A stretch of 64,000 nucleotides of DNA from Pseudoalteromonas arctica (GTDB lineage: Bacteria; Pseudomonadota; Gammaproteobacteria; Enterobacterales; Alteromonadaceae): the NCBI RefSeq assembly GCF_012927645.1, contig NZ_JABBMT010000009.1, forward strand, positions 62,001 to 126,000, written 5' to 3'. The notes beneath the pieces were generated by a model. It did not search any database. It was not told the DNA's origin and saw nothing but the letters and a program-made list of their open reading frames with translations. Of this stretch, positions 1 through 9,845 are shown in pieces. The position numbers and the translations under genes are program-made. The stretch's first letter is position 1; each line of letters starts with the position of its first letter.

Positions 1-376
1 TGATGTGGATGCTTATCCTGAATTTTTACCTCATTGCTCGGCTGCAAAGATTATTGCACAGCACGATAATACCATGACAGCAAGTTTGGAAATTTCCAAA
101 GCGGGTATAAAAAAATGGTTTACCACTGAAAACACCTTTGCAGACGAAAATACCGTAACATTACGTTTAGTGGATGGACCATTTAAAGCCTTGCAAGGGC
201 GTTGGCATTTTCAAGTGTTGGATGACAATGCATGTAAAGTTCAATTGCAGCTTGAGTTTGAATTTGCGAGTAAATTAATTGAACTTGCGTTTGGGCGAGT
301 ATTTAACGATGTTGCAAAAAACATGGTGAATGCATTTACTCAGCGAGCAAAACACGTATACGGACCACGATTATGA
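1..376 (+). CDS. ratA: RatA/COQ10-type START-domain protein (5' partial)
   Basis: The gene runs in from before the window; the visible frame begins with D-V-D-A-Y-P-E-F, the usual motif about 20 residues into RatA, so the apparent GTG start at 5 is internal. The visible 123 residues carry the family core (SKAGIKKWFTT, LVDGPFKALQG, KLIELAFGRVF). The family folds as a START/SRPBCC domain. E. coli RatA is reported to block 70S ribosome association as a toxin, while relatives (COQ10) bind ubiquinone; which role applies here is unknown. It overlaps rnfH by four bases (ATGA), so the two are probably translationally coupled. Confidence 0.93.
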   Translation, partial: DVDAYPEFLPHCSAAKIIAQHDNTMTASLEISKAGIKKWFTTENTFADENTVTLRLVDGPFKALQGRWHFQVLDDNACKVQLQLEFEFASKLIELAFGRVFNDVAKNMVNAFTQRAKHVYGPRL

Positions 377-702
377 TAAAAGTTGAAGTTGTGTATGCAT
401 TACCTAACACGGCAACTTGTTTGCTTGTTGAAGTACCCGTAGGTACAACGGCAGAAAATGCCGTGATGCAATCAGGTATCCTCGCTAAGTGCCCCGAAAT
501 TGATGGCTTAGCGTTGACCTTAGGAATTTGGAATCGTACCTGTAAGCTTACGCAAGTGCTTGAGGATGGCGATAGAATTGAAATTTACCGTCCTTTAATT
601 GCTGATCCTAAAGACGCGAGGCGTAAACGTGCAGAAAAAGCCAAAGACGAAGGTCGTGCTAATAAGATTACTGGTGGACGACCGCTTGATAAAGCTAAGT
701 AA
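373..702 (+). CDS. rnfH: RnfH family protein (RatB, UPF0125)
   Basis: A 109-residue ubiquitin-like small protein of the RnfH/RatB family, recognised from the N-terminal IKVEVVYALP strand, the G-I-W-N segment and the IEIYRPLIADPKDARRKRA motif, followed by a basic tail. Length matches the family. Its start codon overlaps the ratA stop, the ratA-ratB order found in many gammaproteobacteria. Biochemical function is not settled. The transcript probably ends at the hairpin just downstream. Confidence 0.93.
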   Translation: MIKVEVVYALPNTATCLLVEVPVGTTAENAVMQSGILAKCPEIDGLALTLGIWNRTCKLTQVLEDGDRIEIYRPLIADPKDARRKRAEKAKDEGRANKITGGRPLDKAK

Positions 703-714
703 TAGCTCAAACAA

Positions 715-740
715 AAAAGGTTAGCTGTTGCTAACCTTTT
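715..740. terminator. Bidirectional intrinsic terminator between rnfH and bamE
   Basis: An 11-bp perfect stem (aaaaggttagc / gctaacctttt) with a four-base loop, A-run on the left and T-run on the right, lies between two convergent genes. It can serve both strands. Confidence 0.85.
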
Positions 741-762
741 AGTAATTTACTGAGTTGGAGCA

Positions 763-1122
763 TTATTGCTCAAGTGGTGTATTAAACTCTGCGGGTTGCT
801 CATAGTCACCACTGAGTGATACCAATTTTTCATTTTCAAAATTGATAGTAAGTGATTTACGTTGTTCGTTATCACGGCCATGATTAAAAGAATATAAATA
901 ATGCCACGTGTTTTTATCGAAAGCGTCTTCAGCAACAGGTTTACCTAATACATAAAGAACTTGCTCACGGGTCATATTGATACGAAGCTTGTCAACATCG
1001 GTTTGTTCTAAAAAGTTACCTTGTGGGATGTTGATACGATAAACCCAGCTAGAACAACCTGCGGTTGCGCTTAAAGTCAGAGCAACGATAAACCAACGAG
1101 AAAAAGTTTTTAACGACTGCAT
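763..1122 (-). CDS. bamE: Outer membrane protein assembly factor BamE
   Basis: A 119-residue lipoprotein of the BamE/SmpA/OmlA family, a small subunit of the BAM complex that inserts beta-barrel proteins into the outer membrane. A signal peptide ends in a lipobox with Cys23 (TAGC). The mature part shows the BamE signature: INIPQGNF, the TREQV-LYVLGKP turn, F-DKNTWHYLY and L-INFENEKL. It is convergent with rnfH, the same neighbourhood as in E. coli and Vibrio. Single gene, ended by the shared terminator. Confidence 0.95.
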   Translation of the reverse strand: MQSLKTFSRWFIVALTLSATAGCSSWVYRINIPQGNFLEQTDVDKLRINMTREQVLYVLGKPVAEDAFDKNTWHYLYSFNHGRDNEQRKSLTINFENEKLVSLSGDYEQPAEFNTPLEQ

Positions 1123-1241
1123 TGTTTGTTTGGATCCTTATTTTTTATAAACTGCATGATACCGATTAGTCACCTAAGGTAAAACCCTTTTGAGTAATTG
1201 TTTGTGACTTAATTTTTACTATCGATGTTTGGAGCGTAATT

Positions 1242-1559
1242 TTGACCTCAGAGTCCGCTAAAAGTTTAACTACCACTGAAAATACTGCGACAATTAATAT
1301 CTCCACTTGGTCTCTTTATATTGTACAAACACGTTTAGGGCATTGGTACACAGGGATCAGTACGGATGTGGCAAAACGATTTGCAGCACATCAAGCGGGC
1401 AAAGGGGCTAAAAACTTAAAGGGGAAGGGGCCACTGACTTTAATATATCAATGTGAAGTCGGTTCTCGCAGTGAAGCTAGTAAACTTGAGATAAAAATTA
1501 AACGCTTAAGCAAGGCACAAAAGCGAGCATTTGTTAGCTCTGGGATTTTGTTAACCTGA
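1242..1559 (+). CDS. GIY-YIG nuclease-superfamily protein (YhbQ/UPF0213-like)
   Basis: A 105-residue single-domain GIY-YIG protein. The core begins W-S-L-Y-I-V and continues [16 protein letters not shown], with the Arg of the catalytic helix (KRF) and a late Glu (SKLEIKIK). Small stand-alone members of this type (YhbQ) are poorly characterised; nuclease activity is possible but not shown. The only usable start is TTG at 1242, placed nine bases after a GGAG ribosome-binding site; the upstream ATG at 1225 hits a stop within five codons. About 20 residues precede the domain. Confidence 0.85.
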   Translation: MTSESAKSLTTTENTATINISTWSLYIVQTRLGHWYTGISTDVAKRFAAHQAGKGAKNLKGKGPLTLIYQCEVGSRSEASKLEIKIKRLSKAQKRAFVSSGILLT

Positions 1560-1776
1560 ACTGAGTTTAAAATAGATTTACTATCCACAATTTAGCTCAA
1601 AGAGTGTTTATATCGAGTTGGCTAATAAATGCGCCAATATAATTAACTGCATCAATATAAAGTGCTTGGTTAATATTACTTAATAGGTCGGAATTTTTAA
1701 TTCCAACGACGCTCGTATCTTGAGGTGGTTTGGGTATATGATGGTGGGGATCATGGCCCATACCAAAATAAAATAG

Positions 1777-2982
1777 TTAATCATTAATTACTCGCGCGGT
1801 CATGTCATTGAGTGCCTGTAATTTATTTTTATAACGTTGCTTATCATGATCAAAATCGGCATGTTTATCAGCTAAGCGTAATTGGCGATACGCTTGTTTA
1901 AAATCACCTAATTGATAATAGGTACGAGCCAAGCCAAAGTAGCTATCATGAATATGTTTATCAATAAGCTTGGCTTTATTAAAGTGTTTAATAGCGTCTT
2001 GATAGTTTTTAATAAGGTAAGCATCGTTACCTAAAGCAACATGGTAGTATGGATTACTTTGGCGTTTTAAGTCCAGTTTAGTTAAAATTTCATTTGCCAG
2101 CTCAGTCCGTTCAGTAAGTTGATACAGTAGAGCTAAATTGCCCAGTGCGGTGTTATTGTCAGGGTTTAGTGCAATTGCGTAGTTATAGGCTAGTTCGGCG
2201 TTTGCGTATTGTGAATGGAGGCGCAGCAATACCGCTAAGTTACCCCATGCAGCAGAATAATTTTCATCGGCTTTTGTGGCAGCTAAAAAGTAGCTATAGG
2301 CTAAGTCGTGTTGCCCATTCAGCATCGCTGTTGCACCTTTGTTGTTATAAAACATAGCGGTAATTCGTTGTTTGCTGATCGGTGTCGTTTTAAATCTTTC
2401 ACCTCGCGAATTAGGATCAAAATCAATGACAAGTGAGTTTTCGGTATTATAAAGGTAAGTAACACTGTTGCTAGTACTGCTATTACGCTGTTGTGTAACA
2501 ACTAAATTTATATGCCCAGTTAATAAGTTGTAGCCGTTACTTATCGCCCAATACTCAGGAATGTGTACTGTTTGAAACTGCCCGTACAGGCCTAAATATT
2601 CCGCCATGCTATAAGCTAAAATCGATAAAGATAAACAATTGGCATTTAAATCGCTGTAAGCTTGATTTGCTGTGAGGGTCGCTCCTGCTTGATATGATAA
2701 AGATGCATCGCCATTTTTTAATAAAAAGTTTAATAATTTTCTGGTGTTATTTAAATTTCGTTTATTGCTTGGGAAGGCTGCATCGAGTTGTTGTGTTATT
2801 GCATCACTTAAGGTAAATATCTGTTCGCTACTCTCTACAGGATAAAGCGTGAAAGATTGTTTTTCAGTGACTGGTGGAGGGGGGAGCACTGGTTGATTAC
2901 TCACATTGGTACAAGCAGATACACTACTAAGCAGCACGATGACTGCTAACTTACAAAGTCGCGTTAATATTGTCATAATCAT
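1777..2982 (-). CDS. TPR lipoprotein with transglutaminase-like N-terminal region
   Basis: A 401-residue exported protein. The signal peptide ends in a lipobox (SVSAC, Cys24) followed by a Pro-rich linker. Residues about 70-200 resemble a transglutaminase-like fold around the Cys of N-C-L-S-L-S-I-L-A-Y. Residues about 215-385 are at least four tetratricopeptide repeats (for example AAWGNLAVLLRLHSQY and TALGNLALLYQLTER), a protein-interaction scaffold. The likely location is the inner leaflet of the outer membrane. No specific function can be assigned. It follows the chemoreceptor gene on the same strand with about 75 bases between, so co-transcription is possible. Confidence 0.8.
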   Translation of the reverse strand: MIMTILTRLCKLAVIVLLSSVSACTNVSNQPVLPPPPVTEKQSFTLYPVESSEQIFTLSDAITQQLDAAFPSNKRNLNNTRKLLNFLLKNGDASLSYQAGATLTANQAYSDLNANCLSLSILAYSMAEYLGLYGQFQTVHIPEYWAISNGYNLLTGHINLVVTQQRNSSTSNSVTYLYNTENSLVIDFDPNSRGERFKTTPISKQRITAMFYNNKGATAMLNGQHDLAYSYFLAATKADENYSAAWGNLAVLLRLHSQYANAELAYNYAIALNPDNNTALGNLALLYQLTERTELANEILTKLDLKRQSNPYYHVALGNDAYLIKNYQDAIKHFNKAKLIDKHIHDSYFGLARTYYQLGDFKQAYRQLRLADKHADFDHDKQRYKNKLQALNDMTARVIND

Positions 2983-3057
2983 ACCCCAATTAATAACTGA
3001 CTTAGTAAGTTTAGTCTATTTTTTAGTTGGGGTAGATGTTAACAGTTACAAACTGTG

Positions 3058-4971
3058 TCAGCGCTTTTCAAAGGTGGCGACTAAACTCGCTAAGGTTTGT
3101 GCGCTGTTGGCAAGTCCCTTGATCGCCTGCTCGGTATCAATTTGTTCTCGCATTGCCATATCGCTGATCTCACTAATTTGTTCAATATTACGACCTACGT
3201 CAGCAACCACGCTACTTTGCTCTTCTGTAGCTGTTGCAATCAAGGTTGCCATATCATTAATTTCATTAGCGGTATTGGTAACAGCATCAAGCAACTGCAC
3301 AGAGCTTTGCATTGTTGCTACGCTGTGCTGAGCCTTATCTTTGGATTGGGCTATATGTTCAACCACATTAGTAGCCGTTTTCGCAAGTTCTTCAATCATT
3401 GCCTGAATTTCAGTCGTTGATTGTGATGTACGGTTGGCCAGTGCTCTTACTTCATCCGCAACCACGGCAAAGCCGCGGCCGTGTTCGCCAGCACGTGCTG
3501 ATTCAATTGCTGCGTTTAGTGCTAGTAAATTAGTTTGCTCTGAAATACCACGAATAGAGTCAACAATACTAGCAATAGTCTGGGTTTTATTAGCAAGTTC
3601 AGTTACTTGTCCCGCAATTGTGTCAATATCACCGGCTAATGCCGTGATACTCTGTTGGCTTTGTGCTACTTGCTGGTGGCTCTGTAATGTATTGGCTTTA
3701 CTATCTTCGGTCAGTTTTGCGGCAGTTGCGGCGCTGTGGGCAATTTCTTGCACTGTCGCGCCCATTTCGTTGATTGCTGCTGCAACAGAGATAGTCTGCT
3801 CTTTTTGGTTGTCCATTGCCTGTGAGTTACGCTTAGCTTGAGCAAATACCTGATCTGAGCTTTGACGAATTTCTAAACTTTCGTGGGAGACTTGTGCAAT
3901 GGCGGTTTCAATTTTATCAATGAATTGGTTAAAACCATTCGTTAATGCTAATAACTCAGGCTGGTCACTGTGAGGCAAACGATAAGCGAGATTGGCATCA
4001 CCAGATCCTAAACGAGTAAATAATTCTGTCATTTTTGAAAGTGGTGAAGATAACGAACGAGCCAGTAAAAAACTGATGATACACGCCAACAGCGCAATAG
4101 CGATAGTAAAGCTTAAAATTTGCCACTGTAATGTGGTGATCCCTGCAAAAACTTCTGCTTTTGGCACCTGTGCAACGACATAGAGTTGGGTGTTTTTAAT
4201 TGGACTTGCTGCTAGAAAAAAAGTGTCGCCATTGAGTTCGACTTCTTGTAAGTTAAATTCATTGCTTGTTAATAATTGACCACTTACTTGATAACCATAC
4301 AAGCTATCTAGGTTTGTTTTCTCTACTTTATTGACGTCTTGATGGAGTTTAACAACGCCTTTATCGTTAGTAATAAATACAAAACCGGTTTGCTCGATAG
4401 TAAATTTACTCAGTAGTGCCTGCATATCAGCAATACTTTTTGCCAGTCCAGTTAAGCCGATGCCATTGAGCTGTTGATGATTAACGAACATTTTTGTGTC
4501 ACCATTAGGCTCTTGATATAAGCTGATAGAGTAAGCTTGGTTGGCGTTTTTAAAATCAAAAAACCAGCTATCTTGCTGTCTATCTAATACTCTTAAAAAA
4601 CCATTTTGATTCCAGTACTGCGCGGTATCACGATTAGCCCATGATGCAGTTGCCAGATCGTATTGTTTTACTAAACGGTTTAATTCTTTTATTAAAATTT
4701 CATCATTACTATCACGCCTATTTGCCCACGCGAGTATAAAATGATTACTTGATACTTGTTCGGCGGCACTGAGTAGTTCATTAATTTCTAAGCTAATATA
4801 GTTATTAATGGCGTGTAGTTTGCTGGGCAACTCAGATTGGATCATCCGTTGTTCGATGATGGTTTTGGCGGATAATAGTGCGGTAATGCCAATCAAGCTG
4901 GCGACTGATAAGGCAATAGCGATCCCTAAAATAGTGATTTTACGTGTGATACTAAAATTTTTAAACGGCAT
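3058..4971 (-). CDS. Methyl-accepting chemotaxis protein
   Basis: A 637-residue transmembrane chemoreceptor. TM1 lies at about residues 11-33; a periplasmic Cache-type sensor occupies about 40-275; TM2 at about 280-303 is followed by a HAMP domain. The cytoplasmic coiled-coil signalling domain carries the hairpin tip ([20 protein letters not shown]), which contacts CheA/CheW. The ligand is not predictable from sequence. It is not near other chemotaxis genes, which is usual for the many receptors of marine gammaproteobacteria. The C-terminus has no CheR-docking pentapeptide. Confidence 0.95.
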   Translation of the reverse strand: MPFKNFSITRKITILGIAIALSVASLIGITALLSAKTIIEQRMIQSELPSKLHAINNYISLEINELLSAAEQVSSNHFILAWANRRDSNDEILIKELNRLVKQYDLATASWANRDTAQYWNQNGFLRVLDRQQDSWFFDFKNANQAYSISLYQEPNGDTKMFVNHQQLNGIGLTGLAKSIADMQALLSKFTIEQTGFVFITNDKGVVKLHQDVNKVEKTNLDSLYGYQVSGQLLTSNEFNLQEVELNGDTFFLAASPIKNTQLYVVAQVPKAEVFAGITTLQWQILSFTIAIALLACIISFLLARSLSSPLSKMTELFTRLGSGDANLAYRLPHSDQPELLALTNGFNQFIDKIETAIAQVSHESLEIRQSSDQVFAQAKRNSQAMDNQKEQTISVAAAINEMGATVQEIAHSAATAAKLTEDSKANTLQSHQQVAQSQQSITALAGDIDTIAGQVTELANKTQTIASIVDSIRGISEQTNLLALNAAIESARAGEHGRGFAVVADEVRALANRTSQSTTEIQAMIEELAKTATNVVEHIAQSKDKAQHSVATMQSSVQLLDAVTNTANEINDMATLIATATEEQSSVVADVGRNIEQISEISDMAMREQIDTEQAIKGLANSAQTLASLVATFEKR

Positions 4972-5096
4972 TATGGGTACTAAATTTACAAATTATGGGG
5001 CATTTTAGCATGTTTTTTTCATGCAGTTCATCATCTAATAGAGTAAGTTCTCAGTTTGTAAGTTACTCTAAAACGTATATTGATAAAGTAAATAAA

Positions 5097-5129
5097 ATGA
5101 AAAAGCCCACAGCGTGAGCATGTGGGCTT
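5097..5129 (-). terminator. Intrinsic terminator of ilvC
   Basis: A 9-bp perfect stem (aagcccaca / tgtgggctt) followed on the minus strand by a T-run lies about 55 bases after the ilvC stop codon. Confidence 0.8.
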
Positions 5130-5183
5130 GGTTTCTAACAAGCGAAATTGTTACTTTCCAGGGATTACAATTTAGGGTTAGAG

Positions 5184-6656
5184 TTAAACAATTTTCTTCA
5201 TTGCTGACATGTAGCCACGCAATTTGGTGCCAATGATTTCAACAGGGTGCTCACGCAGTGATTTGTTGATTGCAATTAGTGTTTGGTTATCAACATGATT
5301 ACAGCGCTCGCCTAAGCCTCTACCAATCACATCAGTATCGATGTTTTGCATAAAGTCTTGTAACAGTGGCAAACATGCGTGATTGTATAGGTAACAACCA
5401 TATTCTGCCGTATCAGAAATAGTACGGTTCATTTCGAATAACTTTTTACGTGCAATGGTATTGGCAATTAATGGTGTTTCATGTAGCGACTCATAATATG
5501 CTGACTCAGCGATAATACCCGCAGCAGTCATGGTTTCAAAGGCAAGCTCAACGCCTGCTTTAACCATAGCAACCATCAATATACCGTTATCAAAAAACTC
5601 TTGTTCGGTGATTTCAACATCACCAGCAGGGGTTTTTTCAAAATTTGTTTCAGCTGTTTCTGCACGCCATTTTAAAAGATTTGCATCATCATTCGCCCAA
5701 TCTTCCATCATGACACGCGAAAAAGTGCCATCGATAATGTCGTCTTGGTGTTTATTGTAAAGCGGGCGCATGATTACTTTTAATTCTTCACTTAATTCAA
5801 ACGCTTTTACTTTCGCTGGGTTTGATAAACGGTCAAGCATATTTGTAACGCCGCCGTATTTAAGTGCTTCAGTAACAACTTCCCAACCGTATTGAATTAG
5901 TTTTGATGCGTAACCGGCGTCTATGCCTTTTTCGATCATCTTATCAAAACATAAGATTGAACCGGTTTGTAACATGCCGCAAAGAATTGTTTGCTCACCC
6001 ATTAAGTCTGATTTTACTTCAGCAATAAATGAAGACTTTAATACCCCAGCGCGATGACCGCCAGTACCGGCTGCATAAGCTTTCGCTTGCGCCAAACCAT
6101 GGCCTTGAGGATCATTTTCTGGGTGAACAGCTATAAGGGTTGGTACACCAAAACCGCGTTTATACTCCTCACGAACTTCAGAGCCTGGGCACTTAGGTGC
6201 AACCATGATCACAGTGATATCTTCACGCACTTGCATACCTTCTTCAACAATATTGAAGCCATGTGAATAAGCAAGTGTAGAGCCTTGTTTCATCATCGGC
6301 ATGATTGCGTTTACAACCGCAGTATGCTGCTTATCGGGTGTTAGGTTTAACACAACATCAGCAGTTGGGATCAATTCTTCGTAAGTACCTACAGTAAAAC
6401 CATTTTCAGACGCATTAAGAAATGATTGACGACGTTCGCAGATTGCAGAATCACGCAATGTGTAGGCGACATCTAAGCCTGAATCGCGTAAGTTAAGACC
6501 TTGGTTTAAACCTTGTGCGCCACAACCAACAATAACAAGTTTTTTGCCTTTAAGTGCATCAACACCATCGGCAAATTCAGCCGGATCCATAAATTCACAC
6601 TGTGCTAGTTGTGCTAACTGCTCGCGTAAAGGAAGAGTATTAAAGTAATTCGCCAT
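5184..6656 (-). CDS. ilvC: Ketol-acid reductoisomerase, class II (long form)
   Basis: A 490-residue enzyme catalysing the NADPH-dependent isomerisation and reduction of acetolactate and acetohydroxybutyrate in valine, leucine and isoleucine synthesis. The nucleotide-binding loop [13 protein letters not shown] is at about residues 41-53, and the metal-binding knotted domain is duplicated as in the E. coli-type class II enzyme ([16 protein letters not shown]). Length equals the class II norm (E. coli 491). It is divergent from an ilvY-type regulator, the classical arrangement for substrate-induced control. Confidence 0.98.
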   Translation of the reverse strand: MANYFNTLPLREQLAQLAQCEFMDPAEFADGVDALKGKKLVIVGCGAQGLNQGLNLRDSGLDVAYTLRDSAICERRQSFLNASENGFTVGTYEELIPTADVVLNLTPDKQHTAVVNAIMPMMKQGSTLAYSHGFNIVEEGMQVREDITVIMVAPKCPGSEVREEYKRGFGVPTLIAVHPENDPQGHGLAQAKAYAAGTGGHRAGVLKSSFIAEVKSDLMGEQTILCGMLQTGSILCFDKMIEKGIDAGYASKLIQYGWEVVTEALKYGGVTNMLDRLSNPAKVKAFELSEELKVIMRPLYNKHQDDIIDGTFSRVMMEDWANDDANLLKWRAETAETNFEKTPAGDVEITEQEFFDNGILMVAMVKAGVELAFETMTAAGIIAESAYYESLHETPLIANTIARKKLFEMNRTISDTAEYGCYLYNHACLPLLQDFMQNIDTDVIGRGLGERCNHVDNQTLIAINKSLREHPVEIIGTKLRGYMSAMKKIV

Positions 6657-6706
6657 CGTTAGTATCCTATAAATTTCGTATTTGTTAGATGCAAGCGCTT
6701 ATTGCC

Positions 6707-6767
6707 TTGCTTAAAGTCACCATAAGGAATTTTTACCCTTGCGTAAAATGATATATTTGCATTAAAG
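6707..6767. promoter_or_regulatory. Candidate IlvY operator region (TTGC repeats)
   Basis: The 164-base region between divergent ilvC and ilvY holds three similar direct elements, TTGCTTAAAG (6707-6716), TTGCGTAAAA (6739-6748) and TTGCATTAAAG (6757-6767). LysR-type regulators such as IlvY bind tandem sites between their own gene and the target. The repeats are seen; the assignment to IlvY is inference. Confidence 0.35.
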
Positions 6768-6820
6768 TATTTCAAAAAATGAAACACCCTAATTAATAAC
6801 CGCTAACGGTTGGGATCACT

Positions 6821-7735
6821 ATGGACCATAAACGATTACATTATTTCCTGGCACTTGCCAAAACCTTACATTTTGCTCGTGCCAGCGAGTTATGCCACAT
6901 AAGTGCGCCCACTTTAAGTCGCAATATTAAGCAGTTAGAGGATGAAGTGGGAGTTACATTATTTAGTCGCGATAATCGCAGTGTAAAGCTAACGGCTGAA
7001 GGAGAGTCGTTTATTGACTATGCAACGGCTACGTTAGCTAACTGGCAGCGTTTTCGAGCAAATGTACAAAATCCTGAGCAAACTATATATGGTAAGGTAA
7101 GTATTTACTGTTCAGTAACGGCCTCTTATAGTTTTTTGCATCAACTATTAGAGCAACTGCGTTTGCAACATCAACATATAGAAATAAAGCTAAATACTGG
7201 CGACCCCGCAGTTGCAATTAATCGTGTGCTTGACGGACAAGAAGCTATGGCAATTGCTGCAAAGCCTGATAAATTACCGACACAAATTGCATTTGCCAGT
7301 ATTGGTTATTCGTCCTTGGTGTTTATCGCGCCACGTATTCCGTCGTTACTCACTGAAAAACTGGCCCAGTTTGGCGATAAGATAGATTGGTCTGAGCTTG
7401 AGTTTATAGTGCCAGAGCAAGGTTTTACTCGCCAAAGATTAGAGCTGTGGTGGCGTAAACATGGTATTAATGCAAAGATCTATGCGCAAGTTGCGGGGCA
7501 TGAAGCTATGGTGTCAATGGTGAGTTTAGGGCTAGGCATTGCCATGGTGCCAAAAATTGTTTTAGATAATAGCCCATTAAAAGATCGTGTTCAGGTGATC
7601 AGTGACCAAAAAGAAGCCCCTGCCGGGTTTGAGATTGGTTTGGCAGTATTACGTAAAGAGTTACCTGATGCCGCGTTAAATGCGTTATGGGAAATTGCTC
7701 AATCACTGAAAAACGTTAATAGTTTAGCTCCCTAG
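6821..7735 (+). CDS. ilvY: LysR-type regulator of ilvC
   Basis: A 304-residue LysR-family transcription factor. The N-terminal winged helix-turn-helix spans about residues 1-60 (ASELCHISAPTLSRNIKQLE), followed by a linker helix and a periplasmic-binding-protein-like effector domain (about 90-295). In E. coli IlvY activates the divergent ilvC on binding acetolactate or acetohydroxybutyrate; the identical divergent position here makes the same role very likely. The ATG at 6821 gives the standard N-terminus MDHKRLHYFLALA. Confidence 0.93.
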   Translation: MDHKRLHYFLALAKTLHFARASELCHISAPTLSRNIKQLEDEVGVTLFSRDNRSVKLTAEGESFIDYATATLANWQRFRANVQNPEQTIYGKVSIYCSVTASYSFLHQLLEQLRLQHQHIEIKLNTGDPAVAINRVLDGQEAMAIAAKPDKLPTQIAFASIGYSSLVFIAPRIPSLLTEKLAQFGDKIDWSELEFIVPEQGFTRQRLELWWRKHGINAKIYAQVAGHEAMVSMVSLGLGIAMVPKIVLDNSPLKDRVQVISDQKEAPAGFEIGLAVLRKELPDAALNALWEIAQSLKNVNSLAP

Positions 7736-7886
7736 CCGAGCCTAACATGCAAAATGTAAAGTTTGTTTACCTTAAATCGTTCCTAGTGTACTAAAGTGTG
7801 AATGATTGTAATTGCCTAAGGATTAGTTATTAATACCTTGCTATGATAATGAATATTGGATTGGCTTTTTTGGCATAAAAACAACG

Positions 7887-8744
7887 ATGAAGTTGATAGT
7901 TAATTTTCTTACTGTACTTTGTATCTCTGTATTGCTTACGACCCCTTGTTTTGCAAAGCAATCAGAGGAGCCTAGCCAGGGTATCATTCCAGGGCAGTGG
8001 CACCTGAGCCTTAATCTGGGCTTAGGTGTTATGAGTAATCCACTAAATGGGGGAGATAACCTCCCTTTAGTTGTGATCCCCGATGTAGCCTATTATGGTG
8101 AACAATTCTTTTTTGATAATGGTCGTTTAGGTTATAGCCTGGTACAAGACACTCCACATATATTTAATTTGGTTAGCGAGCTGAACCCTGAAACACGTTT
8201 TTTTGTTGATTGGCATCCAAGTAATCTTTTTGCATTAACATCCGCTAATTCATTATTGACAAGTAATAGTGAGTTAAATAAGCAGCAGCAACCTCAACTT
8301 AATATAGATCAACTTGATAAACGCAAGTGGGCTCTGGATGCAGGCTTGAGTTATCATTATGTATTCGAGCAACATGTTTTTTCAGTACAAGCATTAGCTG
8401 ATGTATCCGGCGTGTACGAAGGATGGCGAAGTGCACTGCAGTGGCAAATGCACAATGAGATTGGTGAGCTACAGATTAAGCCAAGTATTGGCATCTGGTA
8501 TAAATCGGCTGCATTGAATACGTATTTTTATGGCATAACAGAAAAAGAGTCTCCAAATGGTGCAGTTGAGATTGGTAGTAGCTGGCAGCCTTATGCTAAA
8601 ATAGATGCCCGCTGGCCCTTAAATGAGGCCAATTATTTGCGTTTTTATGTGGCTTATTATGATTATTCGGCCTTAGATGACAGTCCGTTGTTTGAGCAAA
8701 CGTATTCAATGACTGCCTTTATAGGATTCGATCATATTTTTTAA
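7887..8744 (+). CDS. MipA/OmpV family outer membrane protein, module 1
   Basis: A 285-residue protein with a signal peptide (cleavage after CFA, near residue 24) and the features of a MipA/OmpV barrel: early GLGVMSNP and YYGEQFFFDNGRLGY segments, alternating amphipathic strands, and a C-terminal aromatic residue (GFDHIF) typical of BAM substrates. Family members act as outer-membrane scaffolds or porin-like proteins. It is the first gene of a four-gene run (DUF3019 protein one base later, then regulator and kinase), which is repeated with the same order at 16.7-20.0 kb. In Pseudomonas aeruginosa a MipA protein has been linked to polymyxin sensing with the ParRS two-component system; a comparable sensing role here is inference. 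Confidence 0.85.
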   Translation: MKLIVNFLTVLCISVLLTTPCFAKQSEEPSQGIIPGQWHLSLNLGLGVMSNPLNGGDNLPLVVIPDVAYYGEQFFFDNGRLGYSLVQDTPHIFNLVSELNPETRFFVDWHPSNLFALTSANSLLTSNSELNKQQQPQLNIDQLDKRKWALDAGLSYHYVFEQHVFSVQALADVSGVYEGWRSALQWQMHNEIGELQIKPSIGIWYKSAALNTYFYGITEKESPNGAVEIGSSWQPYAKIDARWPLNEANYLRFYVAYYDYSALDDSPLFEQTYSMTAFIGFDHIF

Positions 8745-8745
8745 T

Positions 8746-9132
8746 ATGAAGTATTTACAACCTAGTGTGTACATCGTTTTTTTGTTGGTATGGCCAAAGT
8801 CGGCAGTCGCAAAAAAAGATTTATTAACAGTATCTCCAAAAGTCTGTGTGGTTTCCGAACAACAAGACTTTTGTGATCTTGATTTGAAATTTGTTTTAAA
8901 TATGCCTGATAAAATGGATGTATGTTTATATCATGAAAAGCAACAACTCCAATGTTGGCAACAAGTTACCTTAGAAAAATTCAATCATAAAGCGCGTGTT
9001 CAGGTTGAAACCATATACTCCCTAGTCAATCCTCACACGGATGAACTGCTGGCGACAACACGTATAGAAGTACAAAGTACTCACGCTAAAACTACTCGGC
9101 GCAGATTACGTTCACCGTGGAGCTTTTTTTAA
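8746..9132 (+). CDS. DUF3019 family small secreted protein, module 1
   Basis: A 128-residue protein with a signal peptide (about residues 1-22). Four cysteines in the mature part are spaced C-x8-C-x16-C-x9-C, suggesting two disulfides in the periplasm. The C-terminus is basic and aromatic (TRRRLRSPWSFF). The paralogue at 18734-19126 keeps the cysteine pattern and a similar tail (RRWRLF). It starts one base after the MipA gene stop and its end lies 14 bases before the regulator start, so the genes form one operon. Function unknown; position suggests a periplasmic partner of the barrel or of the kinase sensor domain. Confidence 0.75.
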   Translation: MKYLQPSVYIVFLLVWPKSAVAKKDLLTVSPKVCVVSEQQDFCDLDLKFVLNMPDKMDVCLYHEKQQLQCWQQVTLEKFNHKARVQVETIYSLVNPHTDELLATTRIEVQSTHAKTTRRRLRSPWSFF

Positions 9133-9146
9133 TCTTGGAGCTGCAA

Positions 9147-9839
9147 ATGGCAAAGATCTTACTTGTAGAAGATGATTTAGGGTTACAGCAATTAACCCGT
9201 GATTATCTTGAAAATAATGGCCTTGAAGTGGCGGTGTTAGACCGTGGCGACGAAGTATTTAGTTACCTTGAAAACACTCCAGTTGATTTGATGATCCTCG
9301 ATGTAATGCTGCCAGGTAAAGATGGCTTTAGTGTGTGTCGACAAGTACGTGATAAATTTAGCTTACCAATATTAATGTTGACCGCCAAAGGTGAAGACTT
9401 TGATCAAGTCATTGGTTTGGAACTGGGGGCTGATGATTATGTTATTAAGCCAGCTGAGCCGAGAGTATTGCTTGCCCGTATTAATGCGCTATTACGCCGT
9501 GGCCAAGCTTCAGTGAAGGCGCCAGAAGAATTACAATTTGGCGATTTATGTATTGATAAAACCAGCCGTATTGTTCGTTTAAAGAATAACGAAATCACCC
9601 TTACTTCCCATGAATTTGAATTACTGTGGTTATTAGCTTCAAATTCCGGTGAAGTACTCAGTCGTGAGCATGTTCATCAACACATGATCGGTCGCCAATA
9701 TGATGGATTAGACCGCACCGTAGATGTACGCGTATCGCGCATTCGTAAAAAATTAGGTGATAACAGCGATAAACCATACCGTATTAAAACCGTTTGGGGA
9801 CAAGGCTACTTATTTGTCTCCGATGCATGGGGTATGTAA
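9147..9839 (+). CDS. OmpR/PhoB-type response regulator, module 1
   Basis: A 230-residue regulator. The receiver domain (about 1-118) has the acidic pair Glu8/Asp9/Asp10, phospho-acceptor Asp52 in LMILDVMLPG, Thr in MLTAKGE, and the Lys of V-I-K-P. The winged-helix DNA-binding domain (about 130-228) ends VKTVWGQGYLF-like (IKTVWGQGYLF). An upstream in-frame ATG at 9117 would add ten residues inside the previous gene; the ATG at 9147 is preferred because a GGAG site lies six bases before it and the domain begins directly. Works with the kinase six bases downstream. Confidence 0.92.
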   Translation: MAKILLVEDDLGLQQLTRDYLENNGLEVAVLDRGDEVFSYLENTPVDLMILDVMLPGKDGFSVCRQVRDKFSLPILMLTAKGEDFDQVIGLELGADDYVIKPAEPRVLLARINALLRRGQASVKAPEELQFGDLCIDKTSRIVRLKNNEITLTSHEFELLWLLASNSGEVLSREHVHQHMIGRQYDGLDRTVDVRVSRIRKKLGDNSDKPYRIKTVWGQGYLFVSDAWGM

Positions 9840-9845
9840 CTATTA

